Shown here: one piece after another, positions 30,060 through 39,792 of the stretch | Layout of the letters: the number at the start of each line of letters is the position of its first letter | Position numbering within the stretch: the stretch's first letter is position 1 | From: Pseudomonas brassicacearum subsp. brassicacearum | GTDB taxonomy: Bacteria > Pseudomonadota > Gammaproteobacteria > Pseudomonadales > Pseudomonadaceae | NCBI RefSeq assembly: GCF_008801605.1 | Contig: NZ_VZPJ01000002.1 | Span: 1 to 64,000, forward strand | Direction: 5' to 3' | DNA length: 64,000 nt | Translations under genes and position numbers: made by a program | The notes under the pieces: generated by a model | Seen by the model: only the letters and a program-made list of their open reading frames with translations | Databases searched by the model: none | What the model was told of the DNA's origin: nothing

Positions 30060-31121
30060 TCAAGCGTCAATGCGCAGACGCAGGCGCAAGTCTGGAGAGC
30101 CCACCGCTCCGCCAGTCAGACGATCGAGCAGACTCCAAGCTCTGGCACCGCCCCCTAATGATAGTAACGGAGCCGGTACTCCATACCTTATTTGACCCGC
30201 CTCGATGTCGGACGTCTTCACCAGATGCCGCAACACGAACTCGGAGTCCTGTCGATCACCGACGAAAATCAGTATCGCCACATCCCCCGCGACCATCCCT
30301 TGAGTCTTGAGCAACATTGGAATGCCGCCACCTTCGTCGATTGGCAGGAGTTCGGCCCCGAAACATTGCTCGCCTCCCACTTGATAGACCGCCTCAGGCA
30401 CAACCAGATCACCCGCGACACCAAGCTCAAGAAGAGGCGATGTTCGGGTACCCGTCGTCGATTGCACCGTATAGATAACCTTAACGTCGCCGTATTTGAT
30501 CGGCATCAGATAAGTCGACTCGACCGGCACGACCAGATCTTCAACCGGGTCCGGGCCGATGGTCAGGTGTTTGACAAAACAGGCAGCCGCGCTAGACCCC
30601 CACCAATAGACAGAAACGAGCGCGCCCGGCGTGAGCGACGACGCCGCTCTGATTCTGAGGTTTACGCCTTGCGACAGCACTGACTGGGGGATAACGCCAT
30701 CCACGGCTTCATCCACGATCGGCTTGTAGATCTGCCCCTCGATCGACAACGGTGTGCGCGGTGAATCCGACGGTTCGAATTCCAGATAAAAATAGTACAG
30801 GAGCACTTCCTGCCCTTTTAAGTCCAGCGCCCGGTCAGCCGGCACCGGCACGACGATGTCCCGGTTCTCCTCCCGGACTGCTCCAGAGCTGCCGAATAGG
30901 GCATCCCCTTCCAGTGATTCTTCGATCACGACGAGATAAGTGCCTCCTACTCGCATTCCCTCGACAAAGGGAAAACGAATGGTCAACCCTTTCTCCAAGT
31001 TGGCATATGAAATCTTCCCATCCACGGCTTCATCGATCGAAGCCGGAAGCAGAGGCGCCTGGTCCCGGCGCAATGCGTCGGCAATCCGGTTTCTTTGCTT
31101 CAGGGTGATGAACGTGTTCAT
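30060..31121 (-). CDS. Orphan protein with three related beta-rich repeats
   Basis: 353 residues with no signal peptide or membrane segment; AGGAG lies before the ATG, so it is probably expressed. Three repeats about 105 residues apart begin SIDEAVDGKISYANLEKGL (residue 28), PIVDEAVDGVIPQSVLSQGV (134) and LVVPEAVYQVGG (239). Each has a pattern resembling the GM--GD-V-V-W modules of large uncharacterised Pseudomonas proteins, possibly Ig-like or carbohydrate-binding. It is an accessory-looking gene between otherwise conserved Pho-region genes. Function unknown. Confidence 0.72.
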   Translation of the reverse strand: MNTFITLKQRNRIADALRRDQAPLLPASIDEAVDGKISYANLEKGLTIRFPFVEGMRVGGTYLVVIEESLEGDALFGSSGAVREENRDIVVPVPADRALDLKGQEVLLYYFYLEFEPSDSPRTPLSIEGQIYKPIVDEAVDGVIPQSVLSQGVNLRIRAASSLTPGALVSVYWWGSSAAACFVKHLTIGPDPVEDLVVPVESTYLMPIKYGDVKVIYTVQSTTGTRTSPLLELGVAGDLVVPEAVYQVGGEQCFGAELLPIDEGGGIPMLLKTQGMVAGDVAILIFVGDRQDSEFVLRHLVKTSDIEAGQIRYGVPAPLLSLGGGARAWSLLDRLTGGAVGSPDLRLRLRIDA

Positions 31122-31270
31122 CGTCAGCTCCTGTTTGTCACGTACTCACGAAAAGTGAGCGCCCATGACAATCTAGAAGTCCCTTCCGGAAAATTGACCT
31201 GTAGGAAATAACAGTTCAGACCGGCGGATGGGCCGCAAGCGGATGTTAAGGAGCTTTACCGAGAGGGATG

Positions 31271-31370
31271 ACGCCATCGCGAGCAAGCTCGCTCCCACAG
31301 GGAGATTTGCCTAGGCACAAAACTGTGGCCTACACAAATCACTGTGGGAGCGAGCTTGCTCGCGATAGCG
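31271..31370. repeat. Inverted REP pair, GTGGG ends inward
   Basis: The complement-oriented REP at 31271-31299 and the direct REP at 31342-31370 (GTGGGAGCGAGCTTGCTCGC) face each other with their GTGGG ends. This is the opposite topology from the pairs at 24692 and 34272. It separates the orphan gene from the response regulator. Confidence 0.82.
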
Positions 31371-31389
31371 GACTCAGGGCGCCGCCGAA

Positions 31390-32337
31390 TCAGGCGCCTG
31401 GTACGAAGTGCTTCTGGGCGGTGCCGCGGGCGATCAGGCGGGAGATATAGTCGAGTTTCTGCGGGTCTTTGTCGACGAAGCGGAACGTCAGTTGCAGCCA
31501 TTCGCTGTCGGGCGTCTGCTCATGGGCGACGATGGCGTGCAGGTAGCCGTTGAGGCGAGCGGTTTCAGCGTTGTCGCCCTGCTCCATGTCCAGCACGGCG
31601 CTTTCGAGCACTTGTGGCAGGGTGTCGGTGCGCTTGACCACCAGCAATGCTTCCTTGAGGCTCAGAGCCTTGATCACGCATTGCTGGGTGCCGCTGGACA
31701 GGCGCAACTGGCCCTGGCCACGGTTGGTCCCCGAAGCAGCGGCTACCGGTGCCTTGACGGGAGGGCTGTTGAGCAAGCCACGGGCCGGAGCCACAGCCGC
31801 GGCGGGAGCAGCGACCGGCTTGGCAAAAGGATTCGCGGCAGGGGCCGAAGCAACAGCAGCAACCGGAGCCTTGCCGCCCGTCAGGGCGCTGAGCGAATCA
31901 TTGCCGAACGCCGAGTTCATCTTGGTCGGGGCGCTGTTCATCAGCGTGTCGAGCTTGCCGACCTTGTGCAGGGCCTGCTTGACCTTGGTCAGTAGCTGCT
32001 CGTTGGTGAACGGCTTGCTGACGTAGCCGGAAACGCCGGCCTGGATCGCCTGGACCACGTTTTCCTTGTCGCCGCGGCTGGTGACCATCACGAACGGCAT
32101 GCCCTTGAGGTTGTCCTGCTGGCGGCACCAGGTCAGCAATTCCAGGCCGGACATTTCCGGCATTTCCCAATCGCACAACACCAGGTCGAACGCTTCGCGA
32201 GCCAGCAGGGCTTGGGCTTTCTTGCCATTCACCGCGTCTTCGATGCGCACGCCCGGGAAGTAGTTGCGCAGGCACTTCTTCACCAGGTCACGAATGAACG
32301 AAGCATCGTCCACGACCAACACACTGACCTTACTCAT
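31390..32337 (-). CDS. Response regulator with Ala/Pro linker and C-terminal PilZ-like domain
   Basis: 315 residues. Receiver domain with VVDDASFIRDLV and phospho-acceptor Asp56 (LVLCDWEMPEMSG). A linker of about 80 residues rich in Ala and Pro follows. The last 100 residues (GQGQLRLSSGTQQCVIKALS ... LQLTFRFVDKDPQKLDYISR) resemble a PilZ-type domain, but the c-di-GMP RxxxR motif is not clear. No kinase is adjacent. It is the conserved neighbour of phoU in pseudomonads. Confidence 0.82.
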   Translation of the reverse strand: MSKVSVLVVDDASFIRDLVKKCLRNYFPGVRIEDAVNGKKAQALLAREAFDLVLCDWEMPEMSGLELLTWCRQQDNLKGMPFVMVTSRGDKENVVQAIQAGVSGYVSKPFTNEQLLTKVKQALHKVGKLDTLMNSAPTKMNSAFGNDSLSALTGGKAPVAAVASAPAANPFAKPVAAPAAAVAPARGLLNSPPVKAPVAAASGTNRGQGQLRLSSGTQQCVIKALSLKEALLVVKRTDTLPQVLESAVLDMEQGDNAETARLNGYLHAIVAHEQTPDSEWLQLTFRFVDKDPQKLDYISRLIARGTAQKHFVPGA

Positions 32338-32460
32338 CCAGATACACCTCTAAAAAATCCCGGCAAGCATACCGCTTTTACTGATGGCACATTGCCAAAA
32401 ACCTTCAGTCACGCCGGGACTTTTCGTTCGCGGGGTGCTGCTTTCGATTAAAAAAAACTC

Positions 32461-32488
32461 AAAAAAAAGCCCGACCAGAAGGCCGGGC
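32461..32488 (-). terminator. Terminator of the pst-phoU operon
   Basis: On the minus strand GCCCGGCC TTCT GGTCGGGC is followed by T8, 17 bp after the phoU stop. Confidence 0.9.
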
Positions 32489-32504
32489 GCTTTTCTTGGC
32501 AATC

Positions 32505-33266
32505 TTACTTATCGTCCGTTTCGCCCGGAACATTAGCGGTTTCGGACGGGGTGCCCTCAACTTCTTGCTTCATCCGCTTGAGCCCCAAATGCCGCACATC
32601 GGTGCCGCGCACCAGGTAGATGACAAGTTCCGAGATGTTGCGTGCATGATCGCCGATACGCTCCAGAGAACGCAGCACCCAGATGATGCTCAACACTCGG
32701 GAGATGGAGCGTGGGTCTTCCATCATGTAAGTCGCCAGCTCGCGCAGGGCGGTCTTGTATTCGCGGTCGATGATCTTGTCGTACTGGGCCACCGACAACG
32801 CCAGGTCGGCGTCGAAGCGGGCAAAGGCGTCCAGGGCATCGCGAACCATGTTGCGCACCTGGTCGCCAATGTGGCGAACCTCGACATAACCGCGCGGCGC
32901 TTCGCCTTCTTCGCACAACTGAATGGCACGACGAGCAATCTTGGTGGCTTCGTCGCCGATCCGCTCAAGGTCGATCACCGACTTGGAGATGCTGATGATC
33001 AGGCGCAGGTCCGAAGCCGCCGGCTGACGACGGGCCAGGATACGCAGGCACTCCTCGTCGATGTTGCGCTCCATCTGGTTGATCTGGTCATCGATTTCGC
33101 GTACCTGCTGGGCCAGGCCGGAGTCGGCCTCGATCAGCGCGGTCACCGCATCGTTGACCTGCTTTTCCACCAGCCCGCCCATGGCCAGCAAGTGACTGCG
33201 CACTTCCTCAAGCTCAGCGTTGAACTGTGCGGAAATGTGGTGAGTAAGGCCTTCCTTCGAAATCAT
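32505..33266 (-). CDS. phoU: Phosphate signalling protein PhoU
   Basis: 253 residues from the ATG at 33266 (GGAG 8 bases upstream). Two three-helix bundles with the metal-binding E/DxxxD patterns (QVREIDDQINQMERNIDEEC; LERIGDEATKIA and LERIGDHARNIS). PhoU links the Pst transporter to PhoR and represses the Pho response when phosphate is sufficient. It is last in the pst operon. Confidence 0.97.
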   Translation of the reverse strand: MISKEGLTHHISAQFNAELEEVRSHLLAMGGLVEKQVNDAVTALIEADSGLAQQVREIDDQINQMERNIDEECLRILARRQPAASDLRLIISISKSVIDLERIGDEATKIARRAIQLCEEGEAPRGYVEVRHIGDQVRNMVRDALDAFARFDADLALSVAQYDKIIDREYKTALRELATYMMEDPRSISRVLSIIWVLRSLERIGDHARNISELVIYLVRGTDVRHLGLKRMKQEVEGTPSETANVPGETDDK

Positions 33267-33363
33267 CTTGTTCGCTCCGCGAAAGTTGCAAGCTTCAAGC
33301 TGCAAGCTTCAAGCAGTTAAATGTTGATCCTGATAGCGCAGTGCGCCTATGCAGCAGCCTCGA

Positions 33364-34197
33364 CTAGCCGTAACGACCGGTGATGTAGTCTTCGGTCTGT
33401 TTCTTGGCCGGATTGGTGAACAGGGTGTCGGTGTCGCCGAACTCCACCAGTTTGCCCATGTACATGAACGCCGTGTAGTCGGAAACCCGCGCCGCCTGTT
33501 GCATGTTGTGGGTCACGATGACGATGGTGAACTTGGACTTGAGCTCGTAGATCAGTTCTTCGACTTTCAGCGTCGAGATCGGATCCAGGGCCGAGCAAGG
33601 CTCGTCGAGCAGCAGCACTTCCGGTTCCACGGCGATGGTGCGCGCGATCACCAGGCGTTGCTGTTGACCGCCAGACAGGCCCAGGGCCGAATCATGCAGG
33701 CGGTCCTTGACCTCATCCCACAACGCCGCGCCCTTGAGCGCCCATTCCACGGCTTCGTCGAGGATGCGCTTCTTGTTGATGCCCTGGATGCGCAAGCCGT
33801 AGACCACGTTCTCGTAGATGGTTTTCGGGAACGGGTTGGGCTTCTGGAACACCATGCCCACACGACGACGCAGCTCGGCCACGTCTTCGCCCTTGCGGTA
33901 GATGTTGTTGCCGTAGAGGTTGATTTCCCCTTCGACACGGCAGCCGTCCACCAGGTCGTTCATGCGGTTGAAGGTACGCAGCAAGGTTGACTTGCCGCAG
34001 CCCGACGGGCCGATGAACGCGGTGACGCGCTGTTTCGGGATGTTCAGGCTGACGTCATACAGCGCCTGCTTGTCGCCGTAGAACAGACTCAGGCCGGGCA
34101 CTTCGATGGCGACGGTTTCCTGGGCCAGGTCCAGGCTCTGCTTGTCGCGGCCCAGGGCCGACATGTTGATGCCGTGTGTATGTGCTTCGTGTTGCAT
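33364..34197 (-). CDS. pstB: Phosphate ABC transporter ATP-binding protein
   Basis: 277 residues. Walker [10 protein letters not shown], signature LSGGQQQRL, Walker [14 protein letters not shown], switch His in [13 protein letters not shown]. The N-terminus has an extra 25 or so residues rich in His. It energises phosphate import with PstA and PstC. Confidence 0.97.
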   Translation of the reverse strand: MQHEAHTHGINMSALGRDKQSLDLAQETVAIEVPGLSLFYGDKQALYDVSLNIPKQRVTAFIGPSGCGKSTLLRTFNRMNDLVDGCRVEGEINLYGNNIYRKGEDVAELRRRVGMVFQKPNPFPKTIYENVVYGLRIQGINKKRILDEAVEWALKGAALWDEVKDRLHDSALGLSGGQQQRLVIARTIAVEPEVLLLDEPCSALDPISTLKVEELIYELKSKFTIVIVTHNMQQAARVSDYTAFMYMGKLVEFGDTDTLFTNPAKKQTEDYITGRYG

Positions 34198-34271
34198 GGG
34201 AGGCTCCCTGTGCTAACAAATTCGGTTCGGTTGGCCACTGAGCGGCCATGCCAATCTGTGTATGTGTCTGT

Positions 34272-34356
34272 GTGGGAGCGAGCCTGCTCGCGATTCAGGC
34301 GACTCGGTCTGGCTTTGAACCGAGGTGACGCCATCGCGAGCAGGCTCGCTCCCACA
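34272..34356. repeat. REPIN inside the pst operon (pstA-pstB gap)
   Basis: GTGGGAGCGAGCCTGCTCGC and its complement ending at 34356, GTGGG ends outward, in the 175-bp gap between pstA and pstB. Confidence 0.85.
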
Positions 34357-34372
34357 GAAAATCAATGTGTAA

Positions 34373-36043
34373 TCAGCTATCCAGTGCTTTGTACTTCTCG
34401 CGCAGGTGGTTACGGATCCACACCGCCGACAGGTTGAGCGTGGCGATCACCAGCACCAGCAACAGCGCCGTGGCGTACACCAGCGGTCGTGCCGCTTCGA
34501 CGTTCGGGCTCTGGAAGCCCACGTCATAGATATGGAAGCCCAGGTGCATGATCTTCTGGTCCAGGTGCAGGTACGGGTAGTTGCCGTCCAACGGCAGCGA
34601 CGGCGCCAGTTTCACCACGCCCACCAGCATCAACGGCGCCACTTCACCGGCGGCACGGGCCACGGCGAGAATCATCCCGGTCATCATCGCCGGGCTCGCC
34701 ATGGGCAGGACGATTTTCCACAGGGTCTCGGCCTTGGTCGCACCGAGGGCCAGGGAGCCTTCGCGCACGGTACGCGGGATCCGCGCCAGGCCTTCCTCGG
34801 TGGCCACGATCACCACCGGCACCGCCAGCAGCGCCAGGGTCAGGGATGCCCAGAGCAGGCCTGGGGTGCCGAAGGTCGGCGCCGGCAAGGCCTCGGGGAA
34901 GAACAGCCGGTCGACCGAACCACCCAGCACGTAGACGAAGAAGCCCAAGCCAAACACACCGTAGACGATGGCTGGAACGCCGGCCAGGTTGTTCACCGCG
35001 ATGCGGATCAGGCGGGTCATCGGGCCCTGGCGGGCGTATTCACGCAAATAAACCGCCGCCAGTACGCCGAACGGCGTCACGATCATCGCCATGATCAGGG
35101 TCATCATCACGGTGCCGAAAATCGCCGGGAAGATGCCGCCTTCGGTGTTGGCCTCACGAGGGTCGTCGCTGAGGAATTCCCAGACCTTGCTGAAATAGAA
35201 ACCGAGCTTGGTAAACGTGCCCATGCCGTTCGGTTGATAGGCATGTACCACCTTGCCGATGCCGATCTCCACTTCCTTGCCGTTGGCATCGCGGGCAGTC
35301 AGGCTGTCGCGGTTGAATTGTGCATGCAGGTCGGACAGGCGCGCTTCGATGTCCTTGTAACGGGCATTGAGTTCGGCGCGCTCACTTTCCAGGTCGGCTT
35401 GGGCGGCGGCATCGAGCTTGCCGTCCAGCTCCAGCTTGCGACCGTGCAGGCGGATGCGCTCCAGGCCAGCGTTGATTGCACCGATGTCGACTTTTTCCAA
35501 GGTCTTGAGCTCGGCGGCCAACTGGTTGACCCGCTGTACGCGAGCCTGCAGTTGCGGCCAGGCGGCCTCGCCTTCGGCGATGACCTTGCCGTCTTCCTTG
35601 ACGTTGACCAGGTAGCCGTAGAAGTTGCCCCACTCACGGCGCTCGATCGCCATCAGTTCCGGCGGCGTGGTCTGGTTGGTCAGCCACTCGCCGACGATCC
35701 AGGTGAAGTCAGTACCGTTCAGGTCCCGGTTACCCACCTTGATCAGTTCGCGGGTCATGAACTCGGGGCCTTCGTCCGGCACCGGCAGGCCGGCGCTTTT
35801 CAGGCGCTCGCGCGGCACTTCTTCTTTCTGCACGACTTCGCCGACCACCAGGTGCTCAGGCATGCCCGGCACGTTGTAGTTGGCGTGGACCAGGTCCGCC
35901 GGCCAGAAGTGACCCAGGCCGCGTACAGTGATCACCGCCAGCAGGCCAATGGTCATGATGACCGCGATGGATACCGCGCCACCGCTGATCCAGACGCCGG
36001 GGGCGCCGCTCTTGAACCATCCTTTCAGGGAGTTCTGTTTCAC
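34373..36043 (-). CDS. pstA: Phosphate ABC transporter permease PstA (long form)
   Basis: 556 residues from a GTG, against about 300 in E. coli. The C-terminal 270 residues are the classical permease (ILAVARAAGEVAPLML is the EAA-type loop). After the first membrane helix comes an extra region of about 250 residues, predicted periplasmic, with a heptad-like stretch around residues 170-245. Extended PstA is typical of pseudomonads. pstC lies 15 bp upstream. Confidence 0.95.
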   Translation of the reverse strand: MKQNSLKGWFKSGAPGVWISGGAVSIAVIMTIGLLAVITVRGLGHFWPADLVHANYNVPGMPEHLVVGEVVQKEEVPRERLKSAGLPVPDEGPEFMTRELIKVGNRDLNGTDFTWIVGEWLTNQTTPPELMAIERREWGNFYGYLVNVKEDGKVIAEGEAAWPQLQARVQRVNQLAAELKTLEKVDIGAINAGLERIRLHGRKLELDGKLDAAAQADLESERAELNARYKDIEARLSDLHAQFNRDSLTARDANGKEVEIGIGKVVHAYQPNGMGTFTKLGFYFSKVWEFLSDDPREANTEGGIFPAIFGTVMMTLIMAMIVTPFGVLAAVYLREYARQGPMTRLIRIAVNNLAGVPAIVYGVFGLGFFVYVLGGSVDRLFFPEALPAPTFGTPGLLWASLTLALLAVPVVIVATEEGLARIPRTVREGSLALGATKAETLWKIVLPMASPAMMTGMILAVARAAGEVAPLMLVGVVKLAPSLPLDGNYPYLHLDQKIMHLGFHIYDVGFQSPNVEAARPLVYATALLLVLVIATLNLSAVWIRNHLREKYKALDS

Positions 36044-36058
36044 AGACTTCTACCTTTC

Positions 36059-38344
36059 TTAAAGCGACGAATATTTCTTGCGCAGACGCTGACGGATCAG
36101 CTCGGCGAGGGTGTTCATGACAAAGGTGAACAACAGCAGCACCAGTGCCGACAGGAACAGCACGCGGTAATGGCTACCGCCGACTTCCGACTCGGGCATC
36201 TCCACCGCCACGTTGGCCGCCAGGGTGCGCAGGCCTTCGAACAGGTTCATTTCCATGACCGGCGTGTTACCCGTGGCCATCAGCACGATCATGGTCTCGC
36301 CCACCGCACGGCCCATGCCGATCATCAGCGCCGAGAAGATACCGGGGCTGGCGGTGAGGATGACCACGCGGGTCATGGTCTGCCACGGCGTCGCACCAAG
36401 GGCCAGGGAGCCCAGGGTCAGGCCGCGCGGCACGCTGAACACGGCGTCTTCGGCGATGGAGTAGATGTTCGGGATGACCGCGAAACCCATTGCCAGGCCG
36501 ACCACCAGGGCGTTGCGCTGGTCGTAGGTGATGCCCAGGTCATGGGAGATCCACATGCGCATGTCACCGCCGAAGAACCAGGCTTCCATGTACGGGCTCA
36601 TGTACAGCGAGAGCCAGCCCACGAACAGGATCACCGGGATCAGCAGGGCACTTTCCCAGCCGTCCGGCACTCTCAGGCGAATGGATTCCGGCAGGCGGCT
36701 GAAGACGAAACCGGCGACCAGGATGCCGATTGGCACCAACATCAGCAGGCTGAAAATACCTGGCAGGTGCCCTTCGACGTACGGCGCCAGGAACAGGCCG
36801 GCGAAGAACCCGAGGATCACCGTCGGCATGGCTTCCATCAGTTCGATCACCGGCTTGACCTTGCGGCGCATGCCCGGGGCCATGAAGTAGGCAGTATAGA
36901 TCGCCGCGGCAACCGCCAGTGGCGCCGCCAGCAGCATCGCGTAGAACGCGGCTTTCAGGGTGCCGAAGGTCAGCGGCGAAAGGCTCAGCTTGGGTTCGAA
37001 GTCGGTGTTGGCGGCGGTCGATTGCCAGACGTACTTGGGTTCGTCGTAGTTTTCGTACCAGACCTTGCTCCACAACGCGCTCCACGAGACTTCCGGGTGC
37101 GGGTTGTCCAGCGTCAGCGGTTGCAGCTTGCCGCCCTGCTCCACGATCAGGCGGTTGGCCCGTGGCGACATGCCGAACAGGCCTTGGCCGTCGACCACCT
37201 GGTCCACCAACAAGGTGCGGTGGGCGGTGCTGTGGAATACGCCGAGCTTGCCGGCCGCGTCCAGCGCTACGAAGCCTTTGCGACGCTCTTCGGCGGTGAT
37301 TTCAACAATCGGCGTGGTGCCCATCTGGAACGTACGAATCTGTTTGAAGCGCAGCTCGCCGTCCGGATCGCGGGCCATGAACCACTGCGCCAGGCCGCCC
37401 TTGGAGTCGCCGATGATCAGCGAGATTCCGCCCACCAGCTGGGTGGCGGCGGTGACTTGGGCGTCGGCGTTCTCGAGCAGTTTGTAGCGACCGTTGAGGC
37501 TCTTGTCCCGCAGGCTGAACACATCGGCCTGGGCGCGCCCGTTGACCACATACAGCCATTGCTGGCGCGGGTCGACGAAGATGTTCTTCACCGGCTCGGT
37601 CATCTGTGGCAGATCGATGCGGGTCTGCTCGCTGGTGACCTCGCCGGTCATCATGTTTTCTTCGCTGGTGATCGACAGCACTTGCAGTTGGGCACCGCTG
37701 GAACCGGCCAGCAGCAGGGTCGAATCGGTGGCGTTGAGGCTGACATGCTCCAGGGCCGCGCCCTGCTCGTTCAACACGATCGGCGTCTCGCCATAAGGGT
37801 ATTCGACGGCAGGCGAGATGGTTTTCTTGCCGTCCGGGTAGCTGACCTTATAGGTGTGACGGAATACCAGGGCCTGGCCGTTGGACAGACCGATCACCAC
37901 CAATGGGCTGCCAGGCTGGTCTTCGCCAATGGCGGTCACGCTGGCACCGGCCGGAATCGGCAGGTCGATACGGCGCAGTTCGGCACCACTGGTGATATCG
38001 AAAAACAGCGCCTGGCCCTTGTCGGAAACCCGCATGGCGACTTGGTTCTGCTCTTCGATGGAGATCATCAGGGGTTTGCCGGCATCTTGCATCCAGGCCG
38101 GGGTGATCGAGTCCTTGGCGGTCAGGTCCGCGCCCTGGAACAGGGGCAGCACCACATAGGCCAGGAAGAAGAAGATCAACGTAATGGCGGCCAGGACGGC
38201 GAGGCCGCCGACCAGCACGTACCAGCGGGTCAGGCGATCCTTGAGCGCGCGAATGCGGCGCTTGCGTTGCAACTCAGGCGTATTGAAGTCAATGCGCTTG
38301 GGAGGGGAAGTCGTAGTCATTGTGGAATTGGCCAGATCATTCAT
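36059..38344 (-). CDS. pstC: Phosphate ABC transporter permease PstC (long form)
   Basis: 761 residues from the ATG at 38344 (AGGGTG upstream; a GTG two codons earlier is possible). After one N-terminal helix (VLVGGLAVLAAITLIFFFLA) comes a roughly 390-residue beta-rich region, then permease helices with the loop MIGMGRAVGETMIVLMATGN. E. coli PstC is about 320 residues. The extension is usual in Pseudomonas; its role is unknown. Confidence 0.95.
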   Translation of the reverse strand: MNDLANSTMTTTSPPKRIDFNTPELQRKRRIRALKDRLTRWYVLVGGLAVLAAITLIFFFLAYVVLPLFQGADLTAKDSITPAWMQDAGKPLMISIEEQNQVAMRVSDKGQALFFDITSGAELRRIDLPIPAGASVTAIGEDQPGSPLVVIGLSNGQALVFRHTYKVSYPDGKKTISPAVEYPYGETPIVLNEQGAALEHVSLNATDSTLLLAGSSGAQLQVLSITSEENMMTGEVTSEQTRIDLPQMTEPVKNIFVDPRQQWLYVVNGRAQADVFSLRDKSLNGRYKLLENADAQVTAATQLVGGISLIIGDSKGGLAQWFMARDPDGELRFKQIRTFQMGTTPIVEITAEERRKGFVALDAAGKLGVFHSTAHRTLLVDQVVDGQGLFGMSPRANRLIVEQGGKLQPLTLDNPHPEVSWSALWSKVWYENYDEPKYVWQSTAANTDFEPKLSLSPLTFGTLKAAFYAMLLAAPLAVAAAIYTAYFMAPGMRRKVKPVIELMEAMPTVILGFFAGLFLAPYVEGHLPGIFSLLMLVPIGILVAGFVFSRLPESIRLRVPDGWESALLIPVILFVGWLSLYMSPYMEAWFFGGDMRMWISHDLGITYDQRNALVVGLAMGFAVIPNIYSIAEDAVFSVPRGLTLGSLALGATPWQTMTRVVILTASPGIFSALMIGMGRAVGETMIVLMATGNTPVMEMNLFEGLRTLAANVAVEMPESEVGGSHYRVLFLSALVLLLFTFVMNTLAELIRQRLRKKYSSL

Positions 38345-38442
38345 GCGCACACCCTAGCGATCCTGTATGACAGAAAGATGACAATGCAGTGACGCAACAA
38401 ATCCGCCGCCGAGGAAACCGGCAGCGGACAGGAATTTGGGGT

Positions 38443-38522
38443 TGTGGGACAGCTTGCTCGCAAAGTCAGTCAACATCCCTGTTGAATGCACTGACCTCTT
38501 CGCGAGCAAGCCCGCTCCCACA
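38443..38522. repeat. Degenerate REPIN between pstS and pstC
   Basis: GTGGGACAGCTTGCTCGC and the complement of TGTGGGAGCGGGCTTGCTCG, GTGGG ends outward, just after the pstS stop. Such a hairpin could stabilise pstS mRNA or attenuate read-through into pstC. Confidence 0.78.
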
Positions 38523-38552
38523 GGAGTCCGGACTTCGGCCCGGGCTCAGGTA

Positions 38553-39554
38553 TTACTTCTTGGCGACGCTGCCGCCTTCCGACAGACCCAGGTCAGCCAG
38601 TGCCTTGGCGGCGACTTTGGCTGGCAGCGGGATGTAACCGTCCTTGACTACAACTTCCTGGCCTTGCTTGGACAGGACCAGCTTCACGAACTCGGCTTCC
38701 AGCGGGGCCAGAGGCTTGTTCGGTGCCTTGTTGACGTAAACGTAGAGGAAGCGCGACAGCGGGTACTTGCCGTTCAGGGCGTTTTCTTCGCTGTCTTCGA
38801 TGAACTCAGTGCTGCCTTTCTTGGCCAGGGCCACGGTCTTCACGCTGGCGGTCTTGTAGCCGATGCCCGAGTAACCAACGCCGTTCAGCGAAGAGCTGAT
38901 CGACTGCACGACCGAAGCCGAGCCTGGTTGTTCATTGACGTTTGGCTTGTAGTCGCCTTTGCACAGGGCTTCTTCCTTGAAGTAGCCGTAGGTGCCGGAT
39001 ACCGAGTTACGACCGAACAGTTGCACTGGCTTGTTGGCCAGGTCGCCGGTCACACCCAGGTCGCCCCAGGTTTTCACGTCGGCTTTAGCGCCGCACAGGC
39101 GAGTCGACGAGAAGATCGCATCGACCTGTTCCATGGTCAGGTGCTGGATCGGGTTGTCCTTGTGCACGAATACCGCCAGGGCGTCCACGGCAACCGGGAT
39201 GGCGGTAGGCTTGTAACCGTATTTGGTTTCGAAAGCCTGCAGCTCGTTGTCCTTCATCTTGCGGCTCATCGGGCCCAGGTTGGAGGTGCCTTCGGTGAGC
39301 GCAGGTGGCGCGGTGGAGGAACCGGCGGCCTGAATCTGGATGTTTACGTTCGGGTATTCTTTCTTGTAGTTCTCGGCCCACAAGGTCATCAGGTTAGCCA
39401 GGGTATCGGAGCCGACGCTGGACAGGTTGCCCGATACACCAGTGGTCTTGGTGTAAGACGGAATTGCCAGGTCAACACCAGCGGCAACCGCGCTGGCGGT
39501 CGCAACGCCAGCAGCGACAAACGTCATTGCCGCCATCAAACGCTTCAGTTTCAT
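38553..39554 (-). CDS. pstS: Periplasmic phosphate-binding protein PstS
   Basis: 333 residues with a signal peptide ([18 protein letters not shown]). Phosphate-site segments [23 protein letters not shown] and [14 protein letters not shown]. It captures phosphate for PstCAB and is normally the most strongly induced Pho protein. A triple Pho box lies 66 bp upstream of the start. Confidence 0.96.
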   Translation of the reverse strand: MKLKRLMAAMTFVAAGVATASAVAAGVDLAIPSYTKTTGVSGNLSSVGSDTLANLMTLWAENYKKEYPNVNIQIQAAGSSTAPPALTEGTSNLGPMSRKMKDNELQAFETKYGYKPTAIPVAVDALAVFVHKDNPIQHLTMEQVDAIFSSTRLCGAKADVKTWGDLGVTGDLANKPVQLFGRNSVSGTYGYFKEEALCKGDYKPNVNEQPGSASVVQSISSSLNGVGYSGIGYKTASVKTVALAKKGSTEFIEDSEENALNGKYPLSRFLYVYVNKAPNKPLAPLEAEFVKLVLSKQGQEVVVKDGYIPLPAKVAAKALADLGLSEGGSVAKK

Positions 39555-39619
39555 GCCTTACTCCTAGCAGATAGGGTGTGTTAAGTCGGCCAAGTATCGG
39601 TAAGCCGTGTGAACACTCT

Positions 39620-39648
39620 ATGGCTGAAATATGACAATTGGATGAAAG
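39620..39648 (-). promoter_or_regulatory. Triple Pho box upstream of pstS
   Basis: On the minus strand CTTTCAT, TTGTCAT and CAGCCAT begin exactly 11 bp apart (39648, 39637, 39626). Three PhoB half-sites in phase imply strong phosphate-starvation activation of pstS. Confidence 0.85.
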
Positions 39649-39680
39649 GCCAGTATCGAGTTTTACAAGATGATTCATGC

Positions 39681-39768
39681 GGCCCCAATCGCGAGCAAGC
39701 TCGCTCCCACAGGGGATTTGCGGTGAACGCAGAACCCTTGTGGGAGCGAGCTTGCTCGCGATGAGGCC
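39681..39768. repeat. Inverted REP pair, GTGGG ends inward
   Basis: Complement-oriented REP at 39688-39711 and direct REP GTGGGAGCGAGCTTGCTCGC starting at 39740. Same inward topology as 31271-31370. Confidence 0.82.
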
Positions 39769-39792
39769 AGTACAGTCAGTGAAAGATTCGGG

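Noticed and set aside
34406..38392. A 1328-codon frame opposite pstA and pstC
   Set aside because: It is antisense to two clear permease genes, and its His/Gln/Arg-rich composition is typical of the complement of GC-rich coding DNA.
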